DNA from: Alphaproteobacteria bacterium
Lineage (GTDB): Bacteria; Pseudomonadota; Alphaproteobacteria; Bin95
DNA length: 57,458 bases
Assembly: GCA_022825195.1 (NCBI GenBank)
Contig: JAJDYL010000177.1
Span: 1-57,458 of the forward strand
Direction: 5' to 3'
This document shows positions 9,037-19,054 of this stretch, piece by piece (position 1 is the first letter of the stretch; every line of letters begins with the position of its first letter). The notes below the pieces were generated by a model. That model made no database searches, was not told the DNA's origin, and worked only from the letters and a program-made list of their open reading frames with translations. The position numbers and the translations under genes were made by a program.

Positions 9037-10554
9037 CTACATCACCGCGCCGACCTGCCAGGGGATGAACTCCGCCGTGCCGAGGCCCTGGGCTTCGGAC
9101 TTGGTGGCTGCGCCCGATGCGACGGCGAGGAACTTGTCGAAAATCTCGCTGCCGACTTCCTGGACGCTGGCCGCGCCGTCGGCAATCGTGCCGCAATTGA
9201 CGTCCATGTCCTCTTCGAGGCGGCGGTACATCTCCGTGTTGGTGGCGAGCTTGATCGAGGGCACCGGCTTGTTGCCGTAGACCGAGCCGCGCCCGGTGGT
9301 GAAGCAGACGAGGTTCGCCCCGGACGCCACCTGCCCGGTGATGGAGCAGGGGTCGTAGCCGGGGCTGTCCATGAACACGAAACCCTTGCGGTCGATGGGC
9401 TCGCCATAGCGGTAAACGCCCGCGAGATTGGTGGTGCCGCCCTTGGCCGCGGCGCCGAGCGACTTCTCCAGGATGGTCGTGAGCCCGCCCGCCTTGTTGC
9501 CGGGAGAGGGGTTGTTGTTCATCTCCCCGCCATTGCGCTGGGTGTAGTCCTCCCACCAGCGGATGCGCTCGATGAGCTTGCGGCCGGTGCGCTCGTCCAC
9601 GGCCCGGCGGGTCAGCAGGTGCTCCGCGCCGTAGATTTCCGGCGTCTCGGCCAGCACCCCGGTGCCGCCGTTGCGCACCAGCTTGTCCACGGCCGCGCCG
9701 AGGGCGGGGTTTGCGGTGATGCCGGAATAGCCGTCCGAGCCGCCGCACTGGAGCGCGACGGTAAGCTCCGACGCCGCAACCGGCTGGCGCCGCGCGCGGT
9801 CGACCTCCGGCAGCATGTCGCGGATGAGGTCGCGCCCGCGCTCCACCGTGGACCGGAGCCCGCCGGTCTCCTGGATGTTCATGGTCTGCAGGAAGGGGCC
9901 GCGCTGGATGCCGTAGGCCTCGAGCAGGAAGTCGATCTGGTTCACCTCGCAGCCGAGGCCGACCAGCACGATGCCGGCGAAGTTCGGGTGGCGCGCATGG
10001 CCCCAGAGCACGCGCTGCAGGTTGTCGTAGCCGTCGCCGGCGCCGGCCATGCCGCAACCGGTGGAGTGGGTGAGCGCGACGACGCCGTCCACATGCGGAT
10101 AGTCCGCCAGGATCCGGTCCTCGACCGCGTCTGCGATGAAGCGCGCCGCGGTGGCCGAACAGTTCACGCTCGTCAGCACGCCGACATAATTGCGCGTGCC
10201 GACGCTGCCGTTCGCGCGCAGATAGCCCTGGAAGCTCGCGCGCGCGCCTTCCGGCACGAAATCGACCGGCTTCATGTCCTGCCCGATGGCATAGTCGCGC
10301 TCGAAATCGCCCATCGCGCAATTGTGGACATGGACATGCGTGCCGGCCTCGACAGGCTCGCTCGCAAACCCGATGATCTGGTCGTATTTCCGGACCGGCT
10401 CGCCCGCCGCGATCGGGCGCGTCGCGATCTTGTGGCCGGCCGGCACGGCATCGAGCGCCGTCACCCCTTCAGCCGGCATTTCGGTGCCGGCCGCAAGGTC
10501 GAGGCGCGCGACGACCACATTGTCTTCGGGAGCCAGACGGATCGAGAGGGTCAT
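9037..10554 (-). CDS. UxaA-family sugar-acid dehydratase (altronate/galactarate dehydratase-like)
   Basis: 505 residues with an N-terminal SAF domain (about 1-90, IRLAPEDNVVVARLDL, ending near HVHVHNCAMGDF) fused to the large UxaA catalytic domain (YLRANGSVGTRNYVGVLTSVNCS, then STGCGMAG, GLGCEVNQ and LQCGGSDGYSGITANPA). Conserved cysteines suit the iron site of this family, which dehydrates altronate, galactarate or related acids. The fused arrangement matches full-length UxaA or GarD. Its ATG overlaps the stop of the MmgE/PrpD gene (ATGA), so the two are coupled. The actual substrate is unknown. Confidence 0.9.
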   Translation of the reverse strand: MTLSIRLAPEDNVVVARLDLAAGTEMPAEGVTALDAVPAGHKIATRPIAAGEPVRKYDQIIGFASEPVEAGTHVHVHNCAMGDFERDYAIGQDMKPVDFVPEGARASFQGYLRANGSVGTRNYVGVLTSVNCSATAARFIADAVEDRILADYPHVDGVVALTHSTGCGMAGAGDGYDNLQRVLWGHARHPNFAGIVLVGLGCEVNQIDFLLEAYGIQRGPFLQTMNIQETGGLRSTVERGRDLIRDMLPEVDRARRQPVAASELTVALQCGGSDGYSGITANPALGAAVDKLVRNGGTGVLAETPEIYGAEHLLTRRAVDERTGRKLIERIRWWEDYTQRNGGEMNNNPSPGNKAGGLTTILEKSLGAAAKGGTTNLAGVYRYGEPIDRKGFVFMDSPGYDPCSITGQVASGANLVCFTTGRGSVYGNKPVPSIKLATNTEMYRRLEEDMDVNCGTIADGAASVQEVGSEIFDKFLAVASGAATKSEAQGLGTAEFIPWQVGAVM

Positions 10555-11900
10555 GACGGGCGGGCCTCCTGTGCGGCGAGCAGGCTGTGAAGGTCTCCGG
10601 CGCGGCCGGGCGCGTCGAAGTCCCAGGCGAGAGCGTTCAGGGCGTCGGCCGCATCTCCGAGCGCCGGCCCGGCGAGCGAGCGGAACTTGGCGTCGAGGTC
10701 GGCGCGGGAGAGGGGATTGCCCGGATTGCCGCGCGCAAGCGCCGTTTCGCGCCGGTCGGCGGCGCCGTCCGCCCATTGCACTTCCAGCACGGCGGAGCGC
10801 GTGTCCCGGCCGGGTTCGGCAACCGGCTCGACCCGCGCCAGCATGTCCCGCAAGGCCGGGTCGGCCAGCGTCCCGGCGGTGAAGTCGCCTTCCACGGCCG
10901 GGCGGCCGGCAAGGCCCAGCGCCGTGCAGAAGGCGAGGCTGAACTTGCCTTCGAGCGGGGTTTGCGGGTCCGGCTTGCCGGCGAGGCGGATCGCGGCCGG
11001 GTTGACGCGGACCTCGATGCGCTCGGCCTCCCGGCCCGCCGCCTCCGGCGCGAGCGCCCGCGCGGCGTCGATGACCGGGTGGGTCAGCAGGCAGGCGGCA
11101 TAGGGTTTGACCGTGTTGCGCAGCAGTTCCCAGCCTTCCTCGAAATCGACCGCGCCGATCGCGGCGGCGCCGTCTTGGACGAGCGCGCCGCCGAGGCCGC
11201 CTTCGGCCTCCAGCAGAGTCTGCGAGGCCTCGAAGCCGGCAGCCGCCAATTCGGCCGCGAGAATCCCGTTCATCGCCGCCTTGCCGGCGTGGAACGGCTT
11301 GGCGTGGGTGCCGAAGGAGCCGGTCAGCCCGCCGGCCTGCGTGGCGGCGGCGCCGAGCGCGTGCGCGATGCCGTCTTCGTCGAGCTTCAGGAGCACCGAT
11401 GCCGCGACCGCAGCGCCGAGCGCGCCGAACGTGCCGGTCGAATGCCAGCCGCGCAGGTTGGCCACCCCGCCGATGCCCTTGCCGAGGCGCGCGCCCGATT
11501 CGAAGCCGGCGATGAACGCCGCCATCATCTCCCGGCCTTCCGCGCCCACCTGCTGCCCCACGGCCAGGGTTGCCGACCAGACCGGCGCGGACAGGTGCGC
11601 CGTCGCGCCGACATGGGTGTCGTCATAGTCGAGGCAATGGGCGAATGTGCCGTTCACGAGGGCGGCCCCGGCGGCGCAGGTCGTGCCCCCGAGCGCGATG
11701 CGCGCATTGCCGGCCGCCTGCCAGTTCTCGACGACGCGCCGCACGGCCCGGCCGGCCGGCTCTCCCAGCGCGCCCAGCGTCACCCCGAGCGTGTCCAGCA
11801 GGCAGGCCCTGGCGGCTTCCAGCGCTTCGGGAGGCCAGTTGCGGCCGGGCGCCGCAGCCGCCCATGACGCCACGCGGCGGATGGTTCCGTTTTCGCTCAT
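10551..11900 (-). CDS. MmgE/PrpD family protein
   Basis: 449 residues matching the MmgE/PrpD fold (2-methylcitrate dehydratase, cis-aconitate decarboxylase and iminodisuccinate epimerase relatives). Supporting stretches are ACLLDTLGVTLGALGEP, NGTFAHCLDYDDTH and LRGWHSTGTFGALGAA, all characteristic of the family. PrpD proteins dehydrate or isomerise branched tricarboxylates, but many paralogues like this one have no known substrate. It precedes the UxaA-type dehydratase with a four-base overlap, suggesting consecutive steps in one hydroxy-acid pathway. Confidence 0.9.
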   Translation of the reverse strand: MSENGTIRRVASWAAAAPGRNWPPEALEAARACLLDTLGVTLGALGEPAGRAVRRVVENWQAAGNARIALGGTTCAAGAALVNGTFAHCLDYDDTHVGATAHLSAPVWSATLAVGQQVGAEGREMMAAFIAGFESGARLGKGIGGVANLRGWHSTGTFGALGAAVAASVLLKLDEDGIAHALGAAATQAGGLTGSFGTHAKPFHAGKAAMNGILAAELAAAGFEASQTLLEAEGGLGGALVQDGAAAIGAVDFEEGWELLRNTVKPYAACLLTHPVIDAARALAPEAAGREAERIEVRVNPAAIRLAGKPDPQTPLEGKFSLAFCTALGLAGRPAVEGDFTAGTLADPALRDMLARVEPVAEPGRDTRSAVLEVQWADGAADRRETALARGNPGNPLSRADLDAKFRSLAGPALGDAADALNALAWDFDAPGRAGDLHSLLAAQEARPS

Positions 11901-11939
11901 GATGCTCCGTATGCCTCCCCGGCCCTCGCTTCGCGCCGG

Positions 11940-12425
11940 TCAGGACGCCTTGCAGGCGCCCCAGACCTCGTCGTTCCTCAGCCAGCCTCTATAGCCATCG
12001 ACCGACACCTCGCACCAGCCGTCGCGGCGCTCGTGCACCGCCAGCAGCACGCCCGGCTCCAGCAGGGCCGCCCCGCGCGCCTCGGGCTCGGGCGACCGGC
12101 GCAGCCGCTGCAGCTCCTTCCCCACCACGATGGCGCGGGACCAGTCCGTGAGCAGATGCGCGCTCATCCAGCCCCTCTCGCCCGACGGGTCCTCGATCTG
12201 CCGCCAGTTGAAATGCTCGTTGACGATCCGCACCGGCAGGCCGCGCCGCCGGTATTGCCAGCGCACGGCATAGGTGGTGCCGGGCCCGACCCGGAGATTG
12301 GCCTCCGTGGCGCGGATGGCGGCATAGCGCGGCAAGGGCTGGCCGGTGAGCCGTCCGTCCGCCGCTTCCCCGGCGACGCTCCAGAGGCAGAGAACGGCCG
12401 CAAGACCGGCGCGCAGGGCGGTCAT
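11940..12425 (-). CDS. Exported protein with two SH3-like domains
   Basis: 161 residues with a signal peptide (MTALRAGLAAVLCLWSVAGEA). Two bacterial SH3-type repeats follow: IRATEANLRVGPGTTYAVRWQY with GLPVRIVNEHFNWRQIED, and the second around VLLAVHERRDGWCEVSVDGYRGW. The LRVGPGTxY motif is typical of alphaproteobacterial SH3_4 proteins in the periplasm, thought to bind cell-wall material. Its ATG overlaps the stop of the MFS gene by four bases. The precise role is unknown. Confidence 0.88.
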   Translation of the reverse strand: MTALRAGLAAVLCLWSVAGEAADGRLTGQPLPRYAAIRATEANLRVGPGTTYAVRWQYRRRGLPVRIVNEHFNWRQIEDPSGERGWMSAHLLTDWSRAIVVGKELQRLRRSPEPEARGAALLEPGVLLAVHERRDGWCEVSVDGYRGWLRNDEVWGACKAS

Positions 12426-13633
12426 CGCCGGGCCTCCGGCCAGACGAGGAGCGCCAGCGCCAGCATCACCAGCCCCTCGACCGCGATGACCGTCACCGCA
12501 GTCGAGGCGCCCAGCCATTCCGCCAGCAGGCCGAGATGCAGGAAGCCGATCGGCCCGGTGCCGATGCAGATCGTGAGCACGCCCATGGCGCGGTTGCGCA
12601 TTTCCGGACTGGCGCCGAGATATGTCAGCGTCGATTGCATGGTCGAGAAGCATGCGCCTCCGATGCCGGCCGCAACCAGAATTGTGCCAGAAAGCAGGAA
12701 CCAGGGCGAGGCCGCGAACACGATGGCGGCCGCCATGTAGGACGCGACGCCGAAGACATAGAGGCGCCGGAACCAGGCCGCGCGGCAGAACCAGGCGATG
12801 CCGAGCGCGCCGAGCAGCGCCCCCAGCCCTTCGGCGCTCTGCAGCACGCCGACGGGGAAGGCCGAAAGGCCCAGGCCCTCCTTGCCGATCACCGGCACCA
12901 TGGAGGCCATCGGGAAGCCCCAGACATTGAAGATGACGGTCACGGCCAGCGTCGCCACCAGCGGGCGGTTGGTGCGGATGTAGCGGAAGCCGTCGCGAAG
13001 GGCGGTCAACACGCCGGCGGGCGCCGCGCCCGACCGTGCGAACCCGTCGACGCGCACACGCACCATCAGCATCAGCGAGAGCAGATTGAGCGCCGTGCCG
13101 GCGAAGAAGGCCCCGGAAATGCCGACGCCCTCCAGCAGCGCCCCGCCCGCGACGGGGCCGAGCATCCGGGTTGCGTTGTTGGTGGCGGTGTCGAACCCCA
13201 TCGCCTGGGCAACCCGGCCGTCCCCGGCAATGTCCGCGAGCATGGTGCGCCGCAGCGGCATTTCGCCGGACCAGACAATGCCGTTCAGGAACGCGCCCAG
13301 CGCGACATGCCACAGCTCCAGCTCGTCCAGGGCCGCCAGAACGCCGAGCGTCGTCGAACACGCGGCGAGGACGGACAGCCCCGCCATCACCAGCACCCGG
13401 CGGTCGAACCGCTCGGCCAGCGAGCCCGCCAGCGCCCCGAACAGCATGAGCGGCAGAAACCGCAGCACGAACATGAGCGTCACGTCGAACGCCGAACCGG
13501 TCAGGTCGAAAACCCACACGCCGACCGCGAGGACCTCCAGCCAGCGATGCACATTGGACAGCGCGCCGGAGATCCAGACGCGCCGGAACGCGACATTGCC
13601 GATGAGGGCGAAGGGGCTTATGGTCCGGGCCAC
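12422..13633 (-). CDS. Major facilitator superfamily transporter
   Basis: 403 residues with about 12 membrane segments. The segment RFLPLMLFGALAGSLAERFDRR is the MFS loop 2-3 motif, in the form seen in the enterobactin exporter-like (EntS/MFS_3) branch, and TMLADIAGDGRVAQAMGFDTATNNATRMLGP is the typical central helix region. The frame is open further upstream, but the family N-terminus (SPFALIGNVAFRRVWIS) supports GTG 13633, although no good ribosome-binding site precedes it. Likely an inner-membrane exporter of unknown substrate. It is divergent from phaZ. Confidence 0.85.
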   Translation of the reverse strand: MARTISPFALIGNVAFRRVWISGALSNVHRWLEVLAVGVWVFDLTGSAFDVTLMFVLRFLPLMLFGALAGSLAERFDRRVLVMAGLSVLAACSTTLGVLAALDELELWHVALGAFLNGIVWSGEMPLRRTMLADIAGDGRVAQAMGFDTATNNATRMLGPVAGGALLEGVGISGAFFAGTALNLLSLMLMVRVRVDGFARSGAAPAGVLTALRDGFRYIRTNRPLVATLAVTVIFNVWGFPMASMVPVIGKEGLGLSAFPVGVLQSAEGLGALLGALGIAWFCRAAWFRRLYVFGVASYMAAAIVFAASPWFLLSGTILVAAGIGGACFSTMQSTLTYLGASPEMRNRAMGVLTICIGTGPIGFLHLGLLAEWLGASTAVTVIAVEGLVMLALALLVWPEARR

Positions 13634-13731
13634 CGGATTGGAACATCCCAACCTGGGCCGGGGCGCTGTCCTGCAGGCCGGCCCGGCGGCCGGCTTCCGG
13701 GCGCATCCCGCCCGGAAAAGGAGCGGCCGCA

Positions 13732-14949
<1,218 letters not shown>

Positions 14950-14964
14950 GGAGCCGGAACCCCG

Positions 14965-15888
14965 ATGAACGAAGCTGTACGCACGGGCGAGGCGCGGGGC
15001 GTCGCGGTCGCCACCCTCACGCCGATGACCGCCGGACTGGAGCCGGACTTCGACCGCTTCGCCGCGCATTGCCGCCGCATGCTGGACAGCGGCGCCAACC
15101 TCCTGGCCGTTCTCGGCACGACGGGCGAGGCGAATTCGCTCGGCGTCGACGAGAAGCTCCGCCTTCTCGACGCGCTCGGCGAGTCGGACATTCCCGGAGA
15201 GACCCTGCTGCCCGGAACCGGGACCTGCTCCATAGCCGACACGGTGATCCTGACCCGGAAGGCGCTCGAGGTCGGCTCCGCCGGCGTCGTCATGCTGCCG
15301 CCGTTCTACTACAAGGGCGTATCGGACGCGGGGCTGCATGCGGCCTATGAAGAGGTCATCCAGCGCGTCGGGGATTCGCGCCTCCGGATCTATTTTTACA
15401 ACTTCCCCTTCAATTCCGGCGTGCCGATCTCCCATGACCTGATCGAAGGCCTGCTTGCGGCCTATCCGGGCACGGTTGCCGGAATCAAGGACAGTTCCGG
15501 CGACCTCGACAACATGCTGGCGATGTGCAGGCGCTTCCCCGGTTTCGGGGTGTTCGCGGGCTCGGAGCAGTTCCTGCTGCCCGTGCTGGAGGCAGGCGGG
15601 GCGGGCTGCATTTCCGCGACCGCCAATGTCACCATCGGGCTTTGCGCGCAGGTTCTTGCGGCGGCGAAGGCAGGCAGGGATGCCGGCGCATTGCAGGAGC
15701 GGTTGTCGGCCTGGCGCCTGGCGATCCAGTCGCAGCCGCTGATCCCGGCGCTCAAGGCGATCATGGCCCGGACCGACGCGGATGCCGGGTGGCTGGCCCT
15801 TCGTCCGCCGCTCACGGCTCTGGACAGGCCCTCGGGGGCCGCGCTGGCGCAGGCGCTGGACGCCGCCGGCTACGCCCTGCCGGCCTAG
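14965..15888 (+). CDS. Dihydrodipicolinate synthase / N-acetylneuraminate lyase family aldolase
   Basis: 307 residues of the class I aldolase DapA family. The substrate loop GTTGEANSL (51-59), the tyrosine in RIYFYNFP (Y145) and the Schiff-base lysine in VAGIKDSSGD (K175) are all present. Family members join or split pyruvate with an aldehyde. Context, between phaZ and a D-2-hydroxyacid dehydrogenase and away from lysine genes, argues for a catabolic aldolase and not the biosynthetic DapA. This is inference; the true substrate is unknown. Confidence 0.88.
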   Translation: MNEAVRTGEARGVAVATLTPMTAGLEPDFDRFAAHCRRMLDSGANLLAVLGTTGEANSLGVDEKLRLLDALGESDIPGETLLPGTGTCSIADTVILTRKALEVGSAGVVMLPPFYYKGVSDAGLHAAYEEVIQRVGDSRLRIYFYNFPFNSGVPISHDLIEGLLAAYPGTVAGIKDSSGDLDNMLAMCRRFPGFGVFAGSEQFLLPVLEAGGAGCISATANVTIGLCAQVLAAAKAGRDAGALQERLSAWRLAIQSQPLIPALKAIMARTDADAGWLALRPPLTALDRPSGAALAQALDAAGYALPA

Positions 15889-15969
15889 CGGAGCCCGGCC
15901 GTCCCGCTTGCGACTCCCGGCGGGTCGGCGTGTATAACGGCGGCAGCGAGCGAAGCGGGGGAAAGCCGG

Positions 15970-16950
15970 ATGCCGGTCAAGGTGGTGATGCAGAACGAGC
16001 TGTCGATGGGGGCGGCGGACCGGGTCCGGGAGATGGCGGAGGTGGTCGTCGATCCGGAACTGGAGCAGGTCTCCGGCGCGGATATCGTGGTCGTGGGCCG
16101 GGGACCGATCGACGCCGCGTTCATGTCGCGCGCCGGCAACCGCCTGAAGATGGTCGCGACGCCCGGCATCGGCGTGGACAAGATCGACGTGGAGGCGGCG
16201 GGCGAGCGCGGCATTATCGTCATCCACAATCCCGACGCTCCCTCGCAGTCCACCGCGGAGCACACGGTCGCGCTGCTGACGGCGATGGCGGCCCGCGTCA
16301 TGACCGGGGACCGCTTCCTGAGGGAAGGCCGGCCGCTGGACCGCGAGCGGATGCGGGGCACGGAACTGCTGGGCCGCAATCTGGGCGTCGTCGGCTACGG
16401 CCGCATCGGCCGGCGTGTCGCGGCCGCCTGCGCGCTGGGGCTGGGCATGAATGTCCGCGTCTGCGACCCGCTGGTGGACCTTCGGCAGGAGACGCCGGAG
16501 GGCGTGACGCTGACGGACGATTTCGACTCCGTGTTTGCCGACGCCAAATTCGTCACCCTGCATGTGCCGCTCCTGCCCGCGACCCGCCACATGGTCGGCG
16601 CGCGGGAGCTCGGCCTCATTCCGAAGGGCGGCTACCTGGTGAACGCCTCGCGCGGGCCGGTGGTCGATGAGCAGGCGCTGATCCGGGCCCTGCAGGAGGG
16701 CCACCTGGCGGGCGCCGCGCTGGATGTGACCGACCCGGAACCGCCGCTGCCGGACAACCCGCTGCTGGCGATGGACAATGTCATCGTCACCCCGCACATC
16801 GCGTCGAACACGGACCTTGGCGTCCACGCCATGATGCACGGGGTCGCCGACCAGATCGCCCAGGTCATCGCCGGGGAGCCGCCCCGCAGCATGGTCGATC
16901 CGAATGTCTGGCCGGGCCGCTTCGCCGGCTGGTCGGCCGCCGATTCCTGA
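15970..16950 (+). CDS. D-isomer-specific 2-hydroxyacid dehydrogenase
   Basis: 326 residues. The N-terminal half contains VATPGIGVDKIDVEAAGERG; the NAD-binding Rossmann motif is VVGYGRIGRRVAAA (about 141-154); the catalytic set is the arginine in NASRGPVVDE, the glutamate in DVTDPEPP and the histidine in VTPHIAS. It interconverts a D-2-hydroxy acid and a 2-oxo acid, such as a phosphoglycerate-like or glyoxylate-like substrate. The gene starts 81 bases after the aldolase and may belong to the same transcript. Confidence 0.92.
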   Translation: MPVKVVMQNELSMGAADRVREMAEVVVDPELEQVSGADIVVVGRGPIDAAFMSRAGNRLKMVATPGIGVDKIDVEAAGERGIIVIHNPDAPSQSTAEHTVALLTAMAARVMTGDRFLREGRPLDRERMRGTELLGRNLGVVGYGRIGRRVAAACALGLGMNVRVCDPLVDLRQETPEGVTLTDDFDSVFADAKFVTLHVPLLPATRHMVGARELGLIPKGGYLVNASRGPVVDEQALIRALQEGHLAGAALDVTDPEPPLPDNPLLAMDNVIVTPHIASNTDLGVHAMMHGVADQIAQVIAGEPPRSMVDPNVWPGRFAGWSAADS

Positions 16951-16966
16951 CCGGCCGTCCGGACCG

Positions 16967-19054
16967 ATGAGCGGGACAGGGGCGGCCTACCGGCTGGGTT
17001 GCGATGTCGGGGGCACGTTCACCGACTTCGTCCTTTACGACGAGCGCTCCGGCGCGATCCATGTGGAGAAGTGCCTGACGACCCCGGCCGACCCCTCGGT
17101 CGGAATCCTGGAAGGGCTGCGGGCCTTCGGGGCCATCGACCCGGAGCATGTCGCGCGGACGCTGCGCATTGCGCACGCCACCACCCTGGTCGCGAACGCG
17201 GTCATCGAGCGCAAGGGCGCGCGGACGGCGCTGCTGGCGACCAGGGGCTTCCGCGACGTGCTGGAGCTTCGCCGCCATGTGCGGATGACGACCTACGAGC
17301 TCTGGGCGGATCCGCCGAGGCCCCTGGTCCCCCGGCAGCTGAGGCTTCCCGTCGACGAGCGCACCTACAGCGACGGCAGCGTCCTTCGCCCGGTGCCGCC
17401 GGAGGAGATCGAGGCCGCCGTCGCGCTGATGCGCGCGGCGGGCGTGGAGTCCGTCGCCATCGCCTTCCTGCACTCCTACGCGAACCCGGCGAACGAGCAG
17501 GAGGCGGCGCGGCTGCTGCGCGAACTCGCGCCCGAGCTTGCGGTGACCGCCTCGGCCGAGGTGCTGCCGCAGATCAAGGAGTACGAACGCACCAGCACCA
17601 CGGTGGTCAACGCCTATGTGAAGCCGCTCGTCCAGCGCTATCTCGGCAATCTGGACGGCGGCCTTGCCCGCGCGGGATACGGCGCGCCGCTCAGGGTGAT
17701 GCTCTCCAACGGCGGCCTCGGCGCAACCGACACCGCCGCCGACTTCCCCCTCAGGCTCATCGAGTCGGGGCCGGTGGCGGGGGCCATCGTCGGGCGCCAG
17801 GTCGCGGAGGCGCTGGCGCTGCCGGAGGTGCTTTCCTTCGACATGGGCGGAACGACGGCCAAGGCATGCCTGATCCGCGACGGGGCGATGCCGATCACCG
17901 ACGAGCTGGAGGTGGCGCGGTCGCGGCGGTTCACGCGCTCCAGCGGCTTTCCGGTGGCGGTGCCGGCGGTCAACATGATCGAGATCGGCGCGGGCGGCGG
18001 CAGCATTGCCGGCATCAACGCCATGGGACTCGTCCAGGTCGGGCCGGAAAGCGCCGGCGCCGATCCCGGCCCGATCTGCTACGCCCGCGGCGGGACCCGG
18101 CCGACGGTGACCGATGCCGACCTGCTGCTCGGCTACCTCAATCCCGACAATTTCGCCGGCGGCTCGATGCGCCTCGACGAGGACGCGGCGCGGGCCGGCA
18201 TCGAGGAGCATCTGGCGCGGCCGCGCGGCCAGTCGGCGCTGGAGGCGGCGTGGACCGTGCATGACGTGGTCAACGAGACGATGGCGGCGGCGGTGCGCAT
18301 GCATGTGACGGAGCGCGGCGGCAATCCGCAGCAGGCGGTCCTGGTGGCGTTCGGCGGCGCGGGGCCGCTGCATGCCTGCCACCTCGCGGCGAAGCTCCGG
18401 GTCGGGCGGGTCATGGTGCCGCTCCGGGCGGGCGTGCTGTCCGCGCTCGGGCTGCTGGTCGCGCCGCCCGCCTACGACATCGTGCGCACCCACAGGGCGC
18501 CGCTCGCCGACCTCGATGCGGCCTCCACGGGGGCGCTCATGCAGGAGATGGCCGACCGGATCGCAACGCTGCTGGCGCGGCTGGACGCGGGAGGAGAGCT
18601 GCGCTTCCGGCGCGGGATCGATGTCGGCTATATCGGCCAGAGCTACCAGGTGACGGTGCCGGTGGACGGGACCGTGGACCGGGAGGAGATCTGGCAGCGG
18701 TTCGCGGCGCTCTACCGCGAGAAATACGGCTATTTCTACGACGACGTGCCGGCGGAGATCGTGAACCTCCGCGTGGTCGGCGAGCTGGTGGGCGGCGAAC
18801 TTGCGCTCGAACCGCTTCCCCCCGGACCGGGCGCGGCGGCAGCCGGCGCGCGGCCTGCCTGGTCGGCCCGCGAGCGGCGCATGCGCCCGTTCGCCGTCTA
18901 TGACCGCGGCGGGCTGCATCCGGGCGCGGCGTTCGCGGGGCCGGCCATCGTCGAGGAGCCGTCGGCCACGACCATCATCGACGAAGGCGCTGCGGTCGAG
19001 GTCGATGCCTACGGCTCGCTGGTCATTACGGTCGATCCGGAGGATGCGCCATGA
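16967..19054 (+). CDS. hyuA: Hydantoinase/oxoprolinase subunit A (HyuA)
   Basis: 695 residues of the HyuA type. The N-terminus LGCDVGGTFTDFVLYD carries the ATP-binding glycines; VSFDMGGTTAKACLIRDG and GAGGGSIAGIN are the second and third nucleotide loops; HVTERGGNPQQAVLVAFGGAGPLHA is the conserved core. With HyuB it forms an ATP-dependent ring-opening enzyme for hydantoins, 5-oxoproline or a related ketone/amide. The ATG at 16967 directly precedes the expected N-terminus. Overlap with hyuB is ATGA at 19051-19054. Confidence 0.93.
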   Translation: MSGTGAAYRLGCDVGGTFTDFVLYDERSGAIHVEKCLTTPADPSVGILEGLRAFGAIDPEHVARTLRIAHATTLVANAVIERKGARTALLATRGFRDVLELRRHVRMTTYELWADPPRPLVPRQLRLPVDERTYSDGSVLRPVPPEEIEAAVALMRAAGVESVAIAFLHSYANPANEQEAARLLRELAPELAVTASAEVLPQIKEYERTSTTVVNAYVKPLVQRYLGNLDGGLARAGYGAPLRVMLSNGGLGATDTAADFPLRLIESGPVAGAIVGRQVAEALALPEVLSFDMGGTTAKACLIRDGAMPITDELEVARSRRFTRSSGFPVAVPAVNMIEIGAGGGSIAGINAMGLVQVGPESAGADPGPICYARGGTRPTVTDADLLLGYLNPDNFAGGSMRLDEDAARAGIEEHLARPRGQSALEAAWTVHDVVNETMAAAVRMHVTERGGNPQQAVLVAFGGAGPLHACHLAAKLRVGRVMVPLRAGVLSALGLLVAPPAYDIVRTHRAPLADLDAASTGALMQEMADRIATLLARLDAGGELRFRRGIDVGYIGQSYQVTVPVDGTVDREEIWQRFAALYREKYGYFYDDVPAEIVNLRVVGELVGGELALEPLPPGPGAAAAGARPAWSARERRMRPFAVYDRGGLHPGAAFAGPAIVEEPSATTIIDEGAAVEVDAYGSLVITVDPEDAP

